Source: Malania oleifera (lineage: Eukaryota > Streptophyta > Magnoliopsida > Santalales > Ximeniaceae). Taken from it: a stretch of 64,000 nucleotides of DNA. The notes below the pieces were generated by a model. It was not told the DNA's origin. It saw nothing but the letters and a program-made list of their open reading frames with translations, and made no database searches. The stretch spans positions 49,924,093-49,988,092 of the forward strand of contig NC_080426.1 in assembly GCF_029873635.1 (NCBI RefSeq), read 5' to 3'. Numbering within the stretch: the stretch's first letter is position 1; each line of letters starts with the position of its first letter. Below, one piece after another: positions 38,116-49,566 of this stretch. Position numbers and translations under genes: made by a program.

Positions 38116-39497
38116 TTTTTTTTGTTATTTATGCGTGCCTGCTTTTTGTTTGTGTTGCTCGATCTAATGATTGGTATTCATCATAAATTAACTAGAAGGT
38201 ATTAGTCCCCTTGAATTTTTATTCGATAACTTTGTGAAAAAATTTAGGATTCATTCAGTTGTGAAAAATATTTTTTAAAATTTTTATTTTTTTAAAATTA
38301 TAAAAGTTAAGTTTTTAGTTCTACAATATTTATTTTAAAAAACCAAAACATAAAACTTGACATTATTTTTTATGCAAATAAACTTATTTTTTATTTTCGC
38401 TTTTTGAAGTAATTTAGAGGAATGTTGAGAAATGTATTTTTATAATTTTCATAATTTTTCTTAATTTATTTGGTTTGGGTGGTATAAATTTAGGTAAAAT
38501 TTAGTGTAACATACGCATAAATAAAACTTAATTTCTGAAATTACTCTGATTTTTTCTCATTGATGCCATTTTCGAGAGGTGAGCAAAGAGGACTAGAGAG
38601 GTGAGCGGCGGCCAAAAAGGGGAGGCAGACTCATCCTAAAATTGCAAATGGCTTTGGCGGGTGACCTTGTTTAGCTAGTCTCTTTGATTGAGTTTTGCCA
38701 TAACCCTCGTTTAGAAGTTTGGTTTATAGTTTTATTAAACTTGGAGTAATAGTTTTGTGAAAACCCAAGAAAGGAATACAATTTCTTAGTTGTTGTTGGC
38801 ATCTTCTAGTCTTGAATGACTCAATTTCTTTAAATCCATCTAAATAGGACCTTACTTAACCCCTTAAATTGAGAAATTTAATACTCTTTTGAGGAAAATA
38901 TCAGGTTTTTTTTGGTTTTCATATTTAGGTTGATATCCTTTAATCATAAATGGCAAAGCCGATTGGATCTGTAGTATATTAGATGAATAATTGGATGAAC
39001 AAATAATTATCTGTATTTATCTTAATTAAGTGGTGGATTAATGATAGTTTGGATTAAATAATCCACGGTCGATGGTGGATAATTTATTATTCTTAATTAT
39101 AAATTTTTAACTACTCATTGAGTAATTCGTTTCATTAATAAATAACTAAAGTTATATTTTAATTTATAATTTGGTAAATTGCAAAAAAAAAAAAAAAGCA
39201 ATTAATTGCTTGAATAGACGATTAAAGTTTAGTGTTCAATAATTTGAATTAAGAAAAAAATCAAATTAGAATTAAGAAAAAAATCAAACACATGGAGTGT
39301 TTTACGAAAATATTATATATAAAAAAAAAAGGTACATATATAGGGGAAATGGAAAAAAATTATAGAATTGGATCGAATTGATTTTGGATTTAAAAAAATA
39401 AAATAAAATAAATGTTGCTATCGGGTCTTGTCATTATTATAAATAAAAAAAAAATTTTGACTCGTCGGACTCATTTAATGAGGAGAGAGGGGGGAGG
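38116..39497. other. AT-rich DNA left of the MULE
   Basis: No coding potential was seen. A poly-A run lies at 39184-39197. The GA-rich tract 39479-39500 supplies the G run at the MULE target site. Confidence 0.5.
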
Positions 39498-39508
39498 GGG
39501 ACTCTTTG

Positions 39509-39629
39509 AGTTTTTTCCCGTTTTATTATTAAAAAGAAATAAAATATAAAATGACACTCTAATTGGGAAATTTTTTTCCAAAATAATGCTCATGTAATCT
39601 CGCAGTTTCATGCTGCGAGATTTAAAATG
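39509..39629 (+). repeat. MULE-1 left TIR
   Basis: It is complementary to 49420-49539 up to and including the first palindrome. It contains the phrases AAAGAAATAAAATATAAAAT and CCAAAATAATGCTCA. Confidence 0.9.
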
Positions 39630-39900
39630 ATGGTCACTCTGCCTTCGTCGCGTGGCAAAGAGAGAAATAGGGGGCAGGTGACGCGTGGCGACGCTTGAAG
39701 AAATCTCGCAGCTCCAAGCTGTGAGATTTATTGAGCCATCGAACCGAAACGTGACGCGTGGCTGGGAGATTAAATGAGGTATCGAACTAGTGGTGACGCA
39801 TGGCGGAAATCTCGCAGGACGAAGCTGTGAGATTTGTGCCTAACATCCATCAGTGTGATGACACGTGGTAAATCTCGCAGGACTAACCTGCGAGATTTGC
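39596..39900. repeat. MULE-1 left subterminal palindrome array (4 hairpins)
   Basis: Four copies of AATCTCGCAG - 7 bases - CTGCGAGATT (some arms with G/T changes) lie near 39595, 39703, 39809 and 39872, spaced about 63-108 bp. Between them recurs GTGACGCGTGGC (39678, 39751; variants at 39793 and 39859). In MULEs, subterminal repeats are thought to bind transposase. That role is inferred here. Confidence 0.85.
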
Positions 39901-42162
39901 TTCGTCTGCTACATTCCTCCCTAAGCCTTCTCAGAACACAGTATTGGGAGAAAAGTTGCAGACCTTCGAGCTTGTAGAGGACCGTTGCGTTGGCAGGTTA
40001 CCGTTCGAGGTGCAGGTGACCGTTCGGGTGAAGGCGAGGCGAGGCGAGGCTATTTAAGGGCGAAGATGGGGTATGTTATTTATTATTTAGAAAAAAACGT
40101 GAATATTTTATTTAATTTACTGAGATTTACTGAGATTTATTTTATGTTTTGAGTTGGTTTGATATCATATTTGTGTTCCGACTATTTGGGTTCGTTGCTG
40201 TATCTAGAGGAAGGTTAGTTTCTTTAATTAATAATTTCATTTACGTTTTTGTCTCTAATAGTATTTGTATATACTCCGCATAATCATATAAATTTTTAAT
40301 AATTTAATCTGAATATTTTAAATAAAAAAAAAGTATTTGAATATTGAATATTTATGCTTTAAATTTTATCTTCAATATTTTAAATTTACATATTCATTAA
40401 TATCAAAGAAGAAATACTGTTTAGGACATTTGTTTGTTTGTATTTTTTGTGTTGTTTGTGGGTCTTAACTCATTTTGATAAGGTTTTTTAATTACAAAAC
40501 CATTATTAGATGAATTGATCCATAATTTACATTATCTATTATTTGGGTGTACTAGTTATGCGTGTCTCCTTGATCATCAAGTATAAATAATTGATCCATA
40601 ATTTACATTCTTTTACCAATATTTATTATTTATTAGAGTCACATGAAAGAAAATGAAAAAAAATAAAAATTGTTGTTATTTTTAGACTTCTTACATGAGA
40701 TAATTATTTAGATGAAAAAATCTAACTCTGTGTTTTTCCGTAATAATTGTTGCACGTTTCACAATAAGTACAAAGATTTTTTAAAAAATAACATGATATA
40801 ATTTATGAATAAATATCGCGAAAATCTAATATGTTTTAATAGTTGCAAATATAGGAATAAAATTTTCTATTGTATAATTATCTAATAGTAACAAATAAGT
40901 TGTAGTTTGTTGATCTATAAATGCTTAATAATAAAGTTAAAAGGTTAAATTTATGTTAATTGAACTTGTTCAACATTAGTCTTATATACTCATATTGAGT
41001 GTGCTCCATGTCAAAATCATACAAATTTTTTTGTTAGAGTACGATCCGATCTATTACACATGACTATGATTTGTTTGTGTTTAGAATTTGATAATACAAA
41101 CTATATAAATGACAAAAGGTATGTGGTTAACTAGTTGCCTTTGTGAGATAATTATTTAAATGTATCATTGTAGTGTCATCTTCATCAAGCTTTTTGCATC
41201 ACTTCTCTAAATTGACTTATCAAAATTTGTAAATTATATTGTATTTGATGACATAAATTTGAAACTTTATATATAAATTTGTTAAAATTTAGATAAAATT
41301 CAACATAACCTAAACTTGAATCATAACTGATGTGTGGATTCTCACTCCTCCCAAATTTTGTTTAAGAAAAAATAGAAAAATGAATCTCATTTTCTTTCTT
41401 ATGTATAAAAAATAATTTTCTAAATTAGTGACAAGATGAGTTCATTGGAGATAAATGATATATTAAAAATAATTTTTTATTAATGTTTGGAAGCAATGTG
41501 AATATGATAGTGGCATGCATATAAGTTGAAGGAATTATAAGTTCATTATTTAGTATACACTCAATGGCACATGATGTTTTGGAGCTTTTGAATCTATATT
41601 TGAGATATGTATATACATACATACATATATATATATATATAATTAATTTTATTATATAATATAAATATAAAATGTTAATTAATTTTTATGAAATATTAAA
41701 TAAATATTTGTGACACATGCATTAATTGAAGGCTTGCCTACAAAAAAGTTTCAAAGATATTATATGTTATATCTAAAAGTATTTGTTTTCTAAGCGCGAA
41801 TTTAAATGCCTCCTGCATGGCTGATGCGTTTCGTGTGAATTGCATGCTGGTAGATATCATAGGTTCTCGCATACTTAAACTATATTATTATATTGTCTGC
41901 AAACATTTAAGGGTCATTGTAAAAATGGGTAAATGTTCAAATTACACTTGGCATGCTGCCCAAAATTCGATACGACTTTTCGTAGAGAAGTCAGAATTGC
42001 ATGCAAGAATATTTTCAAAGTGACAAGTGAAACATTTAGAGAATATTGCATGCACATGAACGTATTGAAAATAATTTTTGTTCACTATTCACTTAGCATA
42101 CGACTTATACATAAAATTATTGTTTTGCGTAGGTCTTTTATATTTACCGGGCGTCAATCTAG
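39901..42162 (+). other. MULE-1 non-coding 5' region
   Basis: No coding potential. A GC-richer stretch at 39930-40070 ends in GAAGATGGG followed by GTATGT, a good splice donor. A long 5' intron ending near 42132 (TTTTGCGTAG) is therefore possible. (TA)n lies at 41617-41641. Confidence 0.4.
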
Positions 42163-44789
42163 ATGGCAGGAAGTTCAAGCAGTATTCCGATTCCGGTATT
42201 ATTGTACATGGGGGGTAACATTATAACTGGACAAACCAGTGTTAGTTTTAGTATTCCGCCAGTTCAACCTATTAGAATTGGTCATAGGTGTAAATTAACT
42301 AAATTGCATACGAAAATATACAAGTATTTGGATATTGATCCAAATCAATATGCATTGCGGCTAACCGCAAGATACCCGATTAAGGGGCATCATGATACAA
42401 TCTTCTATGAGGTTGTTCCCGTGACTAGTGATTACGGTTTGCGCATGGTCTTGGATGCACACTGCGTAGGGATGACATATTTGACTGTGCAACTGTATGT
42501 CGAACTCATTCCTCAGATGGGTGTCGCTGCACATGGGCAGCCGGGAACGTCTATTGAGCACGTGGTTGAAGCGGAGGAAGAAGATGCAGATGTTGGTGGG
42601 ATGCCTGTTGTGGATATGAACGAATGTCCACGATCGTCATTCGAGGCGCAGACGTACGAAGGAACTACTATTCATACGAATTATCATAGTGTTTGCGAAG
42701 ATGTTTCAGCAAAACAACCAGGATCGTTGTTCGCATTAGCGAACAACGCGCTGGACGTGGGGATGAACATCATGAATGATGTTCATTTACAAGATGACAC
42801 GTACGAGGAGAAAATTGGTGAAGGGATGAACGAGTTTCCCGATGATGTCGACCCACCCCCCCGTCAATCGAACGATGGCATGTATACGGCAGATTTCATG
42901 GATGAACCTCCTATGTATGGTGTAATTGACGTAGATGCTACAGATTTGTCCCATGGTGACGAGCTTCCTATACGGGTAACTCGTTGGGATGAATCATCAG
43001 AACTGAGTCAAGGGATGCTATTCGGGTCGAAAGATCAATTGATAGCTGCTGTGCGAATATACCACGCTCGAACGCACCATGACTTCCATGTCCTGCAGTC
43101 GACCCCACTATTATGGGTTGTTAGGTGTAAGAACTCTGAATGCAGTTGGAGATTGCGTGCGATGCATCGTCAGAAACATCGATTCTTCGAAATCACTCAA
43201 TATGGTGGTCTGCACACATGCTTGAATGAACTCCTCTCGCAAGACCATAGCCAAATCACGTCGTCCCTTATTGCTAGGGAGATTGTGAATATGATAAGGG
43301 GTGATGCGTCGACCTCAATCGCTACATTGAAAGAATTCATAGATCGTCGTTTCGGCGATTCCATCTCGTATAAGAAAATTTGGTTAGGAAAACAGAAGGC
43401 AATTGCCCAAGTATTCGGCGATTGGGAGAAGTCTTATCAGACGTTGCCTAGGTGGATGGAAGCAATGTGCACTTATAATCCTGGTACTGTCGTCAAGTGG
43501 AGGTGGAACCCTATACGAGGCAGCGATCAGACCGTAACATTGTATCAGTCTTTTGGGCGTTCGTAGCATCTATTCAGGGTTTTCCCCACTGTCCTCCTGT
43601 GATACGTATAGATGGGACACACTTGTATGGTAAGTACAAGGGAAAACTCCTTATTGCGACGTGCCCGGATGCAAATAGGCAAATATTTCCCCTTGCATTC
43701 GCTATTGTGCAAGAGGAAAGTTTGGACACATGGAATTGGTTTCTGTGTTGTCTTCGTTCCATTACCGATAGGGACGACATTTGCCTTATATCAGATAGGC
43801 ATCCAGGGATCATCGCTGTAGTGTCTCATAATCCCGATTGGCAGCCACCGCGTGCGTACCACCGATTCTGCCTTCGACACGTTGTAAGCAACTTCAGCAC
43901 GAAAGTGCATAGTGTCAATCTGAAGCGAATGGCTGAGCGAGTGGGAAAGGAGCATCAGGTTAGAAAGTTTAACATGTGGATGGAGAAGATCTTCGATGAG
44001 GGTGGGGAACCCGCAAAGACGTTCTTTGATCAGATCGCTCCTCATATGTGGACCTAGTGCCACGACGGTGGCAGAAGGTATGGGAACATGACGACAAACC
44101 TCGTCGAATGTTTCAACGCCGTCCTTAAGGGCGCTCGTAGCCTCCCAATCACTGCCCTTGTGCAACTGACATTTTATCGCGTTGCACATTATTTCAACAG
44201 CCGATGGGAGGCTGCTCGTAATGTAATATCAGGAGGAAATGCATTAACTCCTCATATATTGCTTGCGATGGAAAGAAAGAAGTTGAAGGCGACCGAACAT
44301 CGCGTGATGACGTTCAACTGGTTTAGAGGTACTTTTAGCATCATGACTGCGCAGTTGGGACCTCATAAAGGAAACAACGTGCAAACGCTGCGCATTCAGG
44401 ATTTGCACGTCTGCTCATGTGGGAAGTGGCAAGCCTTACACTTTCCATGCTCCCACCTTCTCGCTGCATGTGCGGAGACACGACTCAACGCCATGCAGTA
44501 CGTTGAGCCTTATTGGAGCACCGCCGAACATTATGCGACATATGCGGCGGATTTTCAGCCGATTATGCACAAGGTGTACTGGCCAGCATCGTCGTTGCCG
44601 ACTATACAGGCAAATCCAGCGTATGCTCGACATAAAGGTCGTCCAAGGAGCTCCCGTATACACAATGAGATGGACGCTAGGGAAGGTAGGAAAAGGAGCA
44701 CGTGCAGTATATGTCATCAAGAAGGGCATAATCGCACAAGGTGTCCGAGAAGGACCCACTTGGGCGATGCAGCGGGACCATCGCGTTGA
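42163..44789 (+). pseudogene. MULE-1 transposase (MuDR type), lightly damaged
   Basis: About 870 codons. An N-terminal PB1-like region (1-115) precedes an acidic linker. A MuDR-type zinc domain follows (residues 285-355; C322, C327, H351, C353). The DDE core has Asp in VIRIDGTHLYG (43611), Asp in LISDRHPG (43794) and Glu in TTNLVECFN (44106). The C-terminus has a SWIM finger (CSCGKWQALHFPCSH, 44412-44456) and a CX2CX4HX4C knuckle (CSICHQEGHNRTRC, about 44703-44745). It would cut the element at its TIRs. Damage seen: one frameshift at about 43535-43560 and one TAG at 44055, where MULE-2 has CAA. The start at 42163 is the first Met of the open frame. All catalytic residues are kept. Confidence 0.88.
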
Positions 44790-44844
44790 TGTCGTATGCA
44801 GTTTTATACTATTTCACACAGTTTTTTTTTTTCTTGTATATACC

Positions 44845-45778
44845 TAGGGGTGAGCATAATTCGGGGAAAACCGAATTAACCGAATTAACCGACCGAAATT
44901 GGTCGGTTCGGTTCGGTTAAAAAATTATGTTCGGTCGGTTCGGTTATGCTTTCCAACATTTCGGTGAATCGGGTTTCGGTTCGGTTAATGGAGAATGTTA
45001 ATTCGGTTAACCGATTAACCGAATTAATAATTAATTAAATTTAAATATAAATTAGTAAATTAAAATCTGGTTATTATTTTTCTGGTATTCTCTCAAACTC
45101 TCAGGCTCAGTCTCACACTCAGCCAGAACGCAGAAGACCCTCCCTCACTGGCAATGAGTCACTGCCTCTCTCTCGCTCACCTGAGCTCGCTCATTCGCAG
45201 TCCACACCAGACACCACCGGTCCACCAGACTCCATCTTCACGCTATGCCGTTGTATGTGTCCATTGCCGTCGCCGACTCGCCATCGCCGCCATCGTCACC
45301 AACACGGCAACACAGACTACCCAGTCATTGCTCTCTGAAATCGGAAGGCCATCACCGAGTCACTGCCTCTCTCCCACTCATCCGAGCTTACTGCTCCGCA
45401 CCGCCATCGCCATCGTCGTTGCCGTCCATCGTCACCAGCACACAAGCTGACAAGCTCCCTCTCATTCTCATTTCTCTTCTCTCGTGCACATACCAGTTCA
45501 CTGAGAAGTGAGAACCACCCCCGAGTCCCCTTCCTTCACTTCTCGGGAAGCTTCCCCCCTGCCCTCACTTCTCGGATACACCTTCCTGGCTTCCCCCCTT
45601 CCCTCACTTCTCGGTTTAATTCGGTTAACCGAATTACCCGAAAAATAAATTCGGTCGGTTCGATTCGGTTCAGCCAAACGGTTCGGTCGGTTCGGTTAAC
45701 AGTTTTCTTTAATCAAAAATTTCGGTTAATTCGGTTAATTAACCGAATATGGCCGAACCGACCGTTTGCTCACCCCTA
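44845..45778. mobile_element. non-autonomous hAT element inside MULE-1
   Basis: It is 934 bp with TIR TAGGGGTGAGCA / TGCTCACCCCTA and an exact 8-bp TSD TATATACC (44837-44844; 45779-45786). Both ends are packed with TTCGGTT/AACCGAA repeats (44870-45030; 45610-45755). The middle (45080-45600) is C-rich with phrases such as CACTGCCTCTCTC repeated at 45160 and 45360. No transposase is present. It landed between the transposase and PMD genes. Confidence 0.92.
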
Positions 45779-45793
45779 TATATACCTATTCTG

Positions 45794-48091
45794 ATGCAAC
45801 GATGCATTTCCAGGATTGATCCAGCGCCGTCCGATCCGAGCGTATTGACGATGGACGATCATCACAGGGCCAGCCGAGCGTGGGCTGATGGGCATGCAGA
45901 GCCCCTGTGCTGCCGAGGGGGCACGCAGTTTGCCGAGCGTTGGTTAGAGGCAGACCCCCGCATTGTCCAGCTGATACGCGATGCGGGGTTTTATGGCATT
46001 TATCGAATTGTTCATATCCAGCTTGATTGGCATCTTGTCACATCATTGGTGGAGTGATGGAGACCCGAGACGCACACTTTCCACCTACCTCATGGCGAGG
46101 CCATCGTCACATTACAGGACGTAGCTGTTTTGTTCGGGTTGCCGATTGATGGGCAAGCTGTCACTGGTCACACTGCCGGACCAGTGGAGGGACCTACAGA
46201 CCGTCAGGGTCGACTCGCCTGCGTACTATGTGCGAGCGTTTGTTAGGTGTCATTCTTTCTGACAGTGAGTTGGTTGGTGCACGCATCCGTATGCGGTTCC
46301 TTGAGGGGGATGCGTTTCGTGAGCTCCCGGCACATGCAGATGTTCAGACGATAGTATGCCACGCACGAGCCCACTTGTTGCGTTTGATTTGTGGGGTGAT
46401 CTTCTCGGATGTTTCCGGTAGTTATGCGCATCTGATGTTCCTTCCACTCCTTGAGGACTTCGGAGCGTGTCACTCGTACAGTTGAGGGTCCGCCACTTTG
46501 GCGTGGTTGTACAGGGAGATGTGTCGCGCCGCGCACCACTCGAAGACACAGATTGCGGGCCCCCTTCGCTTACTCCAAGTTTGGGCTTGGAAGAGATTTC
46601 CTTCATTCGCGCCTACGCGGCGAGGTTTCCTGCAGATTGAGAGGGGTCAGGACGGTCGTCCGGTTGATCCTCTCCCACTCGCATATCGGTTAGTACAAAT
46701 TTTATCTATCCCTTCTCATTCACTCAATAAATATTACGAATACTAATTCGTAATATGTAGTAGTCTTGCATTTGGGCACTTACGTTTCATCTTATACAGA
46801 TGGAGGGACGACTTGAGGGCATTGATGGTTGCGCTTCACACATTGCCCTGGTACAGGTTCGAGTTGGACATGCACCGGGAGCATGAGGTATAAATCAGTT
46901 AAAGTATAGCACATGATATTATTTCTTTCTTTCTTTCAGTTGTGTATAGTCCGCTTAACTTTTTGTTTTGTCTAACTGCAGTTTATATGGATGCCCTACA
47001 CGGATAAGATTTTAGCCGACATGCCGCCTGCCTATGCAGACGGGAGGGACTTGTGGGTAGCGCGAGTGCCACTCATCTGCTTTCATATTATTGAGTGGTA
47101 TCTCCCCGATCGAGTCATGCAACAGTTCGGGTTTCGACAGGTCATTCCCGCCCCATTTTTGACTTCGGGGGTAGATATTGTTGGGGACGATCTCCACGGC
47201 ATGGATGGGCGCGGTCAAGGGGTCACAGACTGGTCGAGTACGCACGCGATATTCGTCACTGCGTGGGAGCATCGGCGAGACTACATCGTACGAGGAGTGG
47301 CGGAGCATAGTCCAATGTGTCTAGATGACCCATACTTCACTTGGTATAGGTCTATCACACGCCGCTTCGTCGACAGGACCGCAGCTGTATATTTGAGCCT
47401 CATAAGAAGATTAATGCGACAACTCATTTTATTATATATACGTTCCAATTTGAATGTGTTAATAATATATGTTCATATCCTGCAGGCTGACATAGTCATT
47501 GAGGCAGACCAGATCTCGTCGGATCCTACGATCCACCGATTGATGAGTGCTGCACTGGACCTCGTCCAGGAGGATGGTCGACGGATCCCAGAACGAGGAG
47601 GTCGACCTGATGTACCAGCACGAGGAGGTCGACCAGCTCCAGTACGAGGAGGACGACAGGCCTCCTCTAGTCGTTTAGGGACTCCCATGTCCTCCCCACC
47701 AGTCGTACAGGCCAAGTACTTGTTCGGCTCATCAGCATCTTATGCGCCTTCCACTGCAGCTCATATTGCCGGACCATCGAGCAGACCGACTGATGCCCCA
47801 TCCGACTCTGCTGCTACCCCATCCATGTCATTTTTATTGGACGATCTTTTCGATGGGGTGGAGGTCGATGCACCCCCTATGCCGCCTCGTTCTCATCCCG
47901 AGACATCGTATCATTTCTCACCGCGTGCGCTCCGCATGGCTGATGATGATGATGCAGCACCTATTGGGGGAGAGGATTCACATCCAGCACGACGGGACAG
48001 GACACCTGATGATGCTGACGAGCAGGGAGAGGGTAGACGCAGACGGCAGCCACCACGACCCCGGAGACGACCTCGCTGTGGCACGAAGTAG
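45794..48091 (+). pseudogene. plant mobile domain (PMD / MAIN-like) gene carried by MULE-1
   Basis: PMD proteins (MAIN, MAIL1 in Arabidopsis) act in nuclear silencing and genome stability, and PMDs are also carried by transposons. Recognisable parts: GFYGIYRIVHIQLDWHLVTS, THTFHLPHGEAIVTLQDVAV, GLPIDG, ATLAWLYREMCRAAHHSK, LLQVWAWKRFP. Likely exons: 45794-46688, 46800-46887, 46982-47386, 47486-48091; introns have GT-AG ends and phases that fit. A low-complexity basic tail (GRRRRQPPRPRRRPR) ends it. Damage: TGA at 46055 (Arg expected), TGA near 46483 (Trp expected), and a frameshift in 46160-46228. The start could instead be the ATG at 45851. Confidence 0.82.
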
Positions 48092-49219
48092 TTTAGCATT
48101 ATTTTAATTGCATTTTATTTGTATGTATATCATTGATTGTTTTGATTTCATTTGTATATAATTGATTATTATTTTTAATTCTTTTGTATATATCATTTAA
48201 TAATTCGTATCTCTAAAGAATTCAATATTGCCAAATCTAAAAAATGACACATAATTCGTATCGTCTAAATTTGCATGTCTAGCTAAGTTAATTTCTTAAA
48301 TTGAATTGTCTTTTACTACAAAATTCGTATTGCTAAAATTTGTATGTCTGCATGCATTTACGTGCGTCGTCAGATCCAAACATGTTTCAGCACTCTAAAC
48401 ATTTACACGTTAACCTGCCCTCACCGCCATATACTACATGCACCAAAAATCTTAGGGAGCACTTAATATATGTTCTCTCCATTCAACTCTTAGTCAATTT
48501 GTCTTAAAGTATATTAATTAATTACGTATATTAATTTTAATAAAAAAATATTATTGCTTAAGTGATATATTAATTTTGAGAGTATGTATATCCTTAATTA
48601 AAGTTTGTTTCATGATTTCTCTAAACTTATACTTTAATTGACTATCCAAATTTAAAGTTCAAACTGCATGTAGTTACAACATGTAAGAATCGTTAATTTT
48701 GCATTTGAATTAGAATTTGTATAATTAGAAAAAGTTTAGTATGGTTTTCTCTACATTCATGAAAATAATATTTTAAGAAATTTATTGAGAAATTTATTTT
48801 TTCTAATTATATTTTTAGAAAATTTTGAAATAATACAAATTATTTTGTCATACTTAAAGAATTAGTTGGCACAAAGCATCAAAGCATTCAATTCAAAATT
48901 TTTGTTCGGTCTCTAATCCACTCATTTTAAAATATCATTTTATTAAGGACAAATTTTGTAGTAATTTTTGTAAATTCAGGGGTTAGAATCATATTTTGAA
49001 ATTTTTTTTTGGATTTTATCCAAATTTTTATGACAAAATACTTATTTATAATCAATAATTTCTTTTATGTAATTTTTTTTTTAAAATTATATATTTACAA
49101 TTTAAAAATTAAAATTTAAGTTTAAATTATATTTTTAAGGGAAAGTTATGATTAAATTTATTAAAAGGGAATGTTTATTATTTAAAATTATATTTGCAAA
49201 AAAGTAGAGTAAATAAGCC
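48092..49219. other. MULE-1 non-coding 3' region
   Basis: AT-rich, no coding potential. It presumably holds the PMD gene 3' UTR (polyadenylation-like TTTGTATGTATA near 48119) and spacer before the palindrome array. Confidence 0.5.
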
Positions 49220-49452
49220 ACAAATCTCGCAGGACTAACCTGCGAGATTTTCCTAAAAAAGGGGAGTAAATAGTGCCACAAATCTTGCAAGACTAACCTG
49301 CGAGATTTTCCCACTGTCACGTGTCACCACCGTGTTCGTCTGAGTCTTTAAATCTCGCAGCATGAAGCTGCGAGATTTTCTCTGCACTCTGCCACGCGTC
49401 AGCTTCTCATTAGCTTCGCTTTTAAATCTCGCAGCTTCATGCTGCGAGATTA
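49220..49452. repeat. MULE-1 right subterminal palindrome array (4 hairpins)
   Basis: Four copies lie near 49223, 49279, 49350 and 49425, separated by motifs such as GTCACGTGTCACC and GCCACGCGTCAGC, which are reverse complements of the left-side spacer motif. The array mirrors the left end. Confidence 0.85.
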
Positions 49453-49539
49453 CGTGAGCATTATTTTGGGAAAAAATTTCTCAATCAGAGTGTTATTTTA
49501 TATTTTATTTCTTTTTAATTAAAAAACGGGAAAAAACTT
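49420..49539 (-). repeat. MULE-1 right TIR
   Basis: It is the inverted copy of 39509-39629. The outermost palindrome is included (49425-49451). Confidence 0.9.
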
Positions 49540-49566
49540 GGGACTCTTTGTTCGCAGGGGGGCAAG

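Larger units (their letters stand above)
39509..49539 (+). mobile_element. MULE-1: 10.0-kb Mutator-like element carrying transposase and PMD genes
   Basis: TIRs of about 120 bp (39509-39629; 49420-49539) start A(A)GTTTTTTCCCG and are about 92% alike by eye. GGGACTCTTTG lies outside both ends (39498-39508; 49540-49550), fitting the 9-11 bp duplication of MULEs. Contents left to right: four palindromes, about 2.2 kb non-coding, MuDR-type transposase, a nested hAT element, a PMD gene, about 1.1 kb non-coding, four palindromes. Both genes read rightward. Few disabling changes and well-kept TIRs suggest moderate age. It is unlikely to be autonomous now. Confidence 0.9.

Noticed and set aside
39596-39900. 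Hairpins as transcription terminators or small RNA genes
   Set aside because: They are mirrored at the other end of the element, so they are better explained as transposon subterminal palindromes.
43574-44189. Minus-strand frames of 79-132 codons opposite the MULE-1 transposase
   Set aside because: They are shadows of the DDE core, which has clear motifs on the plus strand.
45154-45511. Plus-strand frames of 88-98 codons
   Set aside because: They lie wholly inside the C-rich middle of the hAT element. A captured fragment is possible but no gene is supported.
46243-46606. Minus-strand frames of about 100 codons in the PMD region
   Set aside because: They are antisense shadows of the GC-rich PMD exon.
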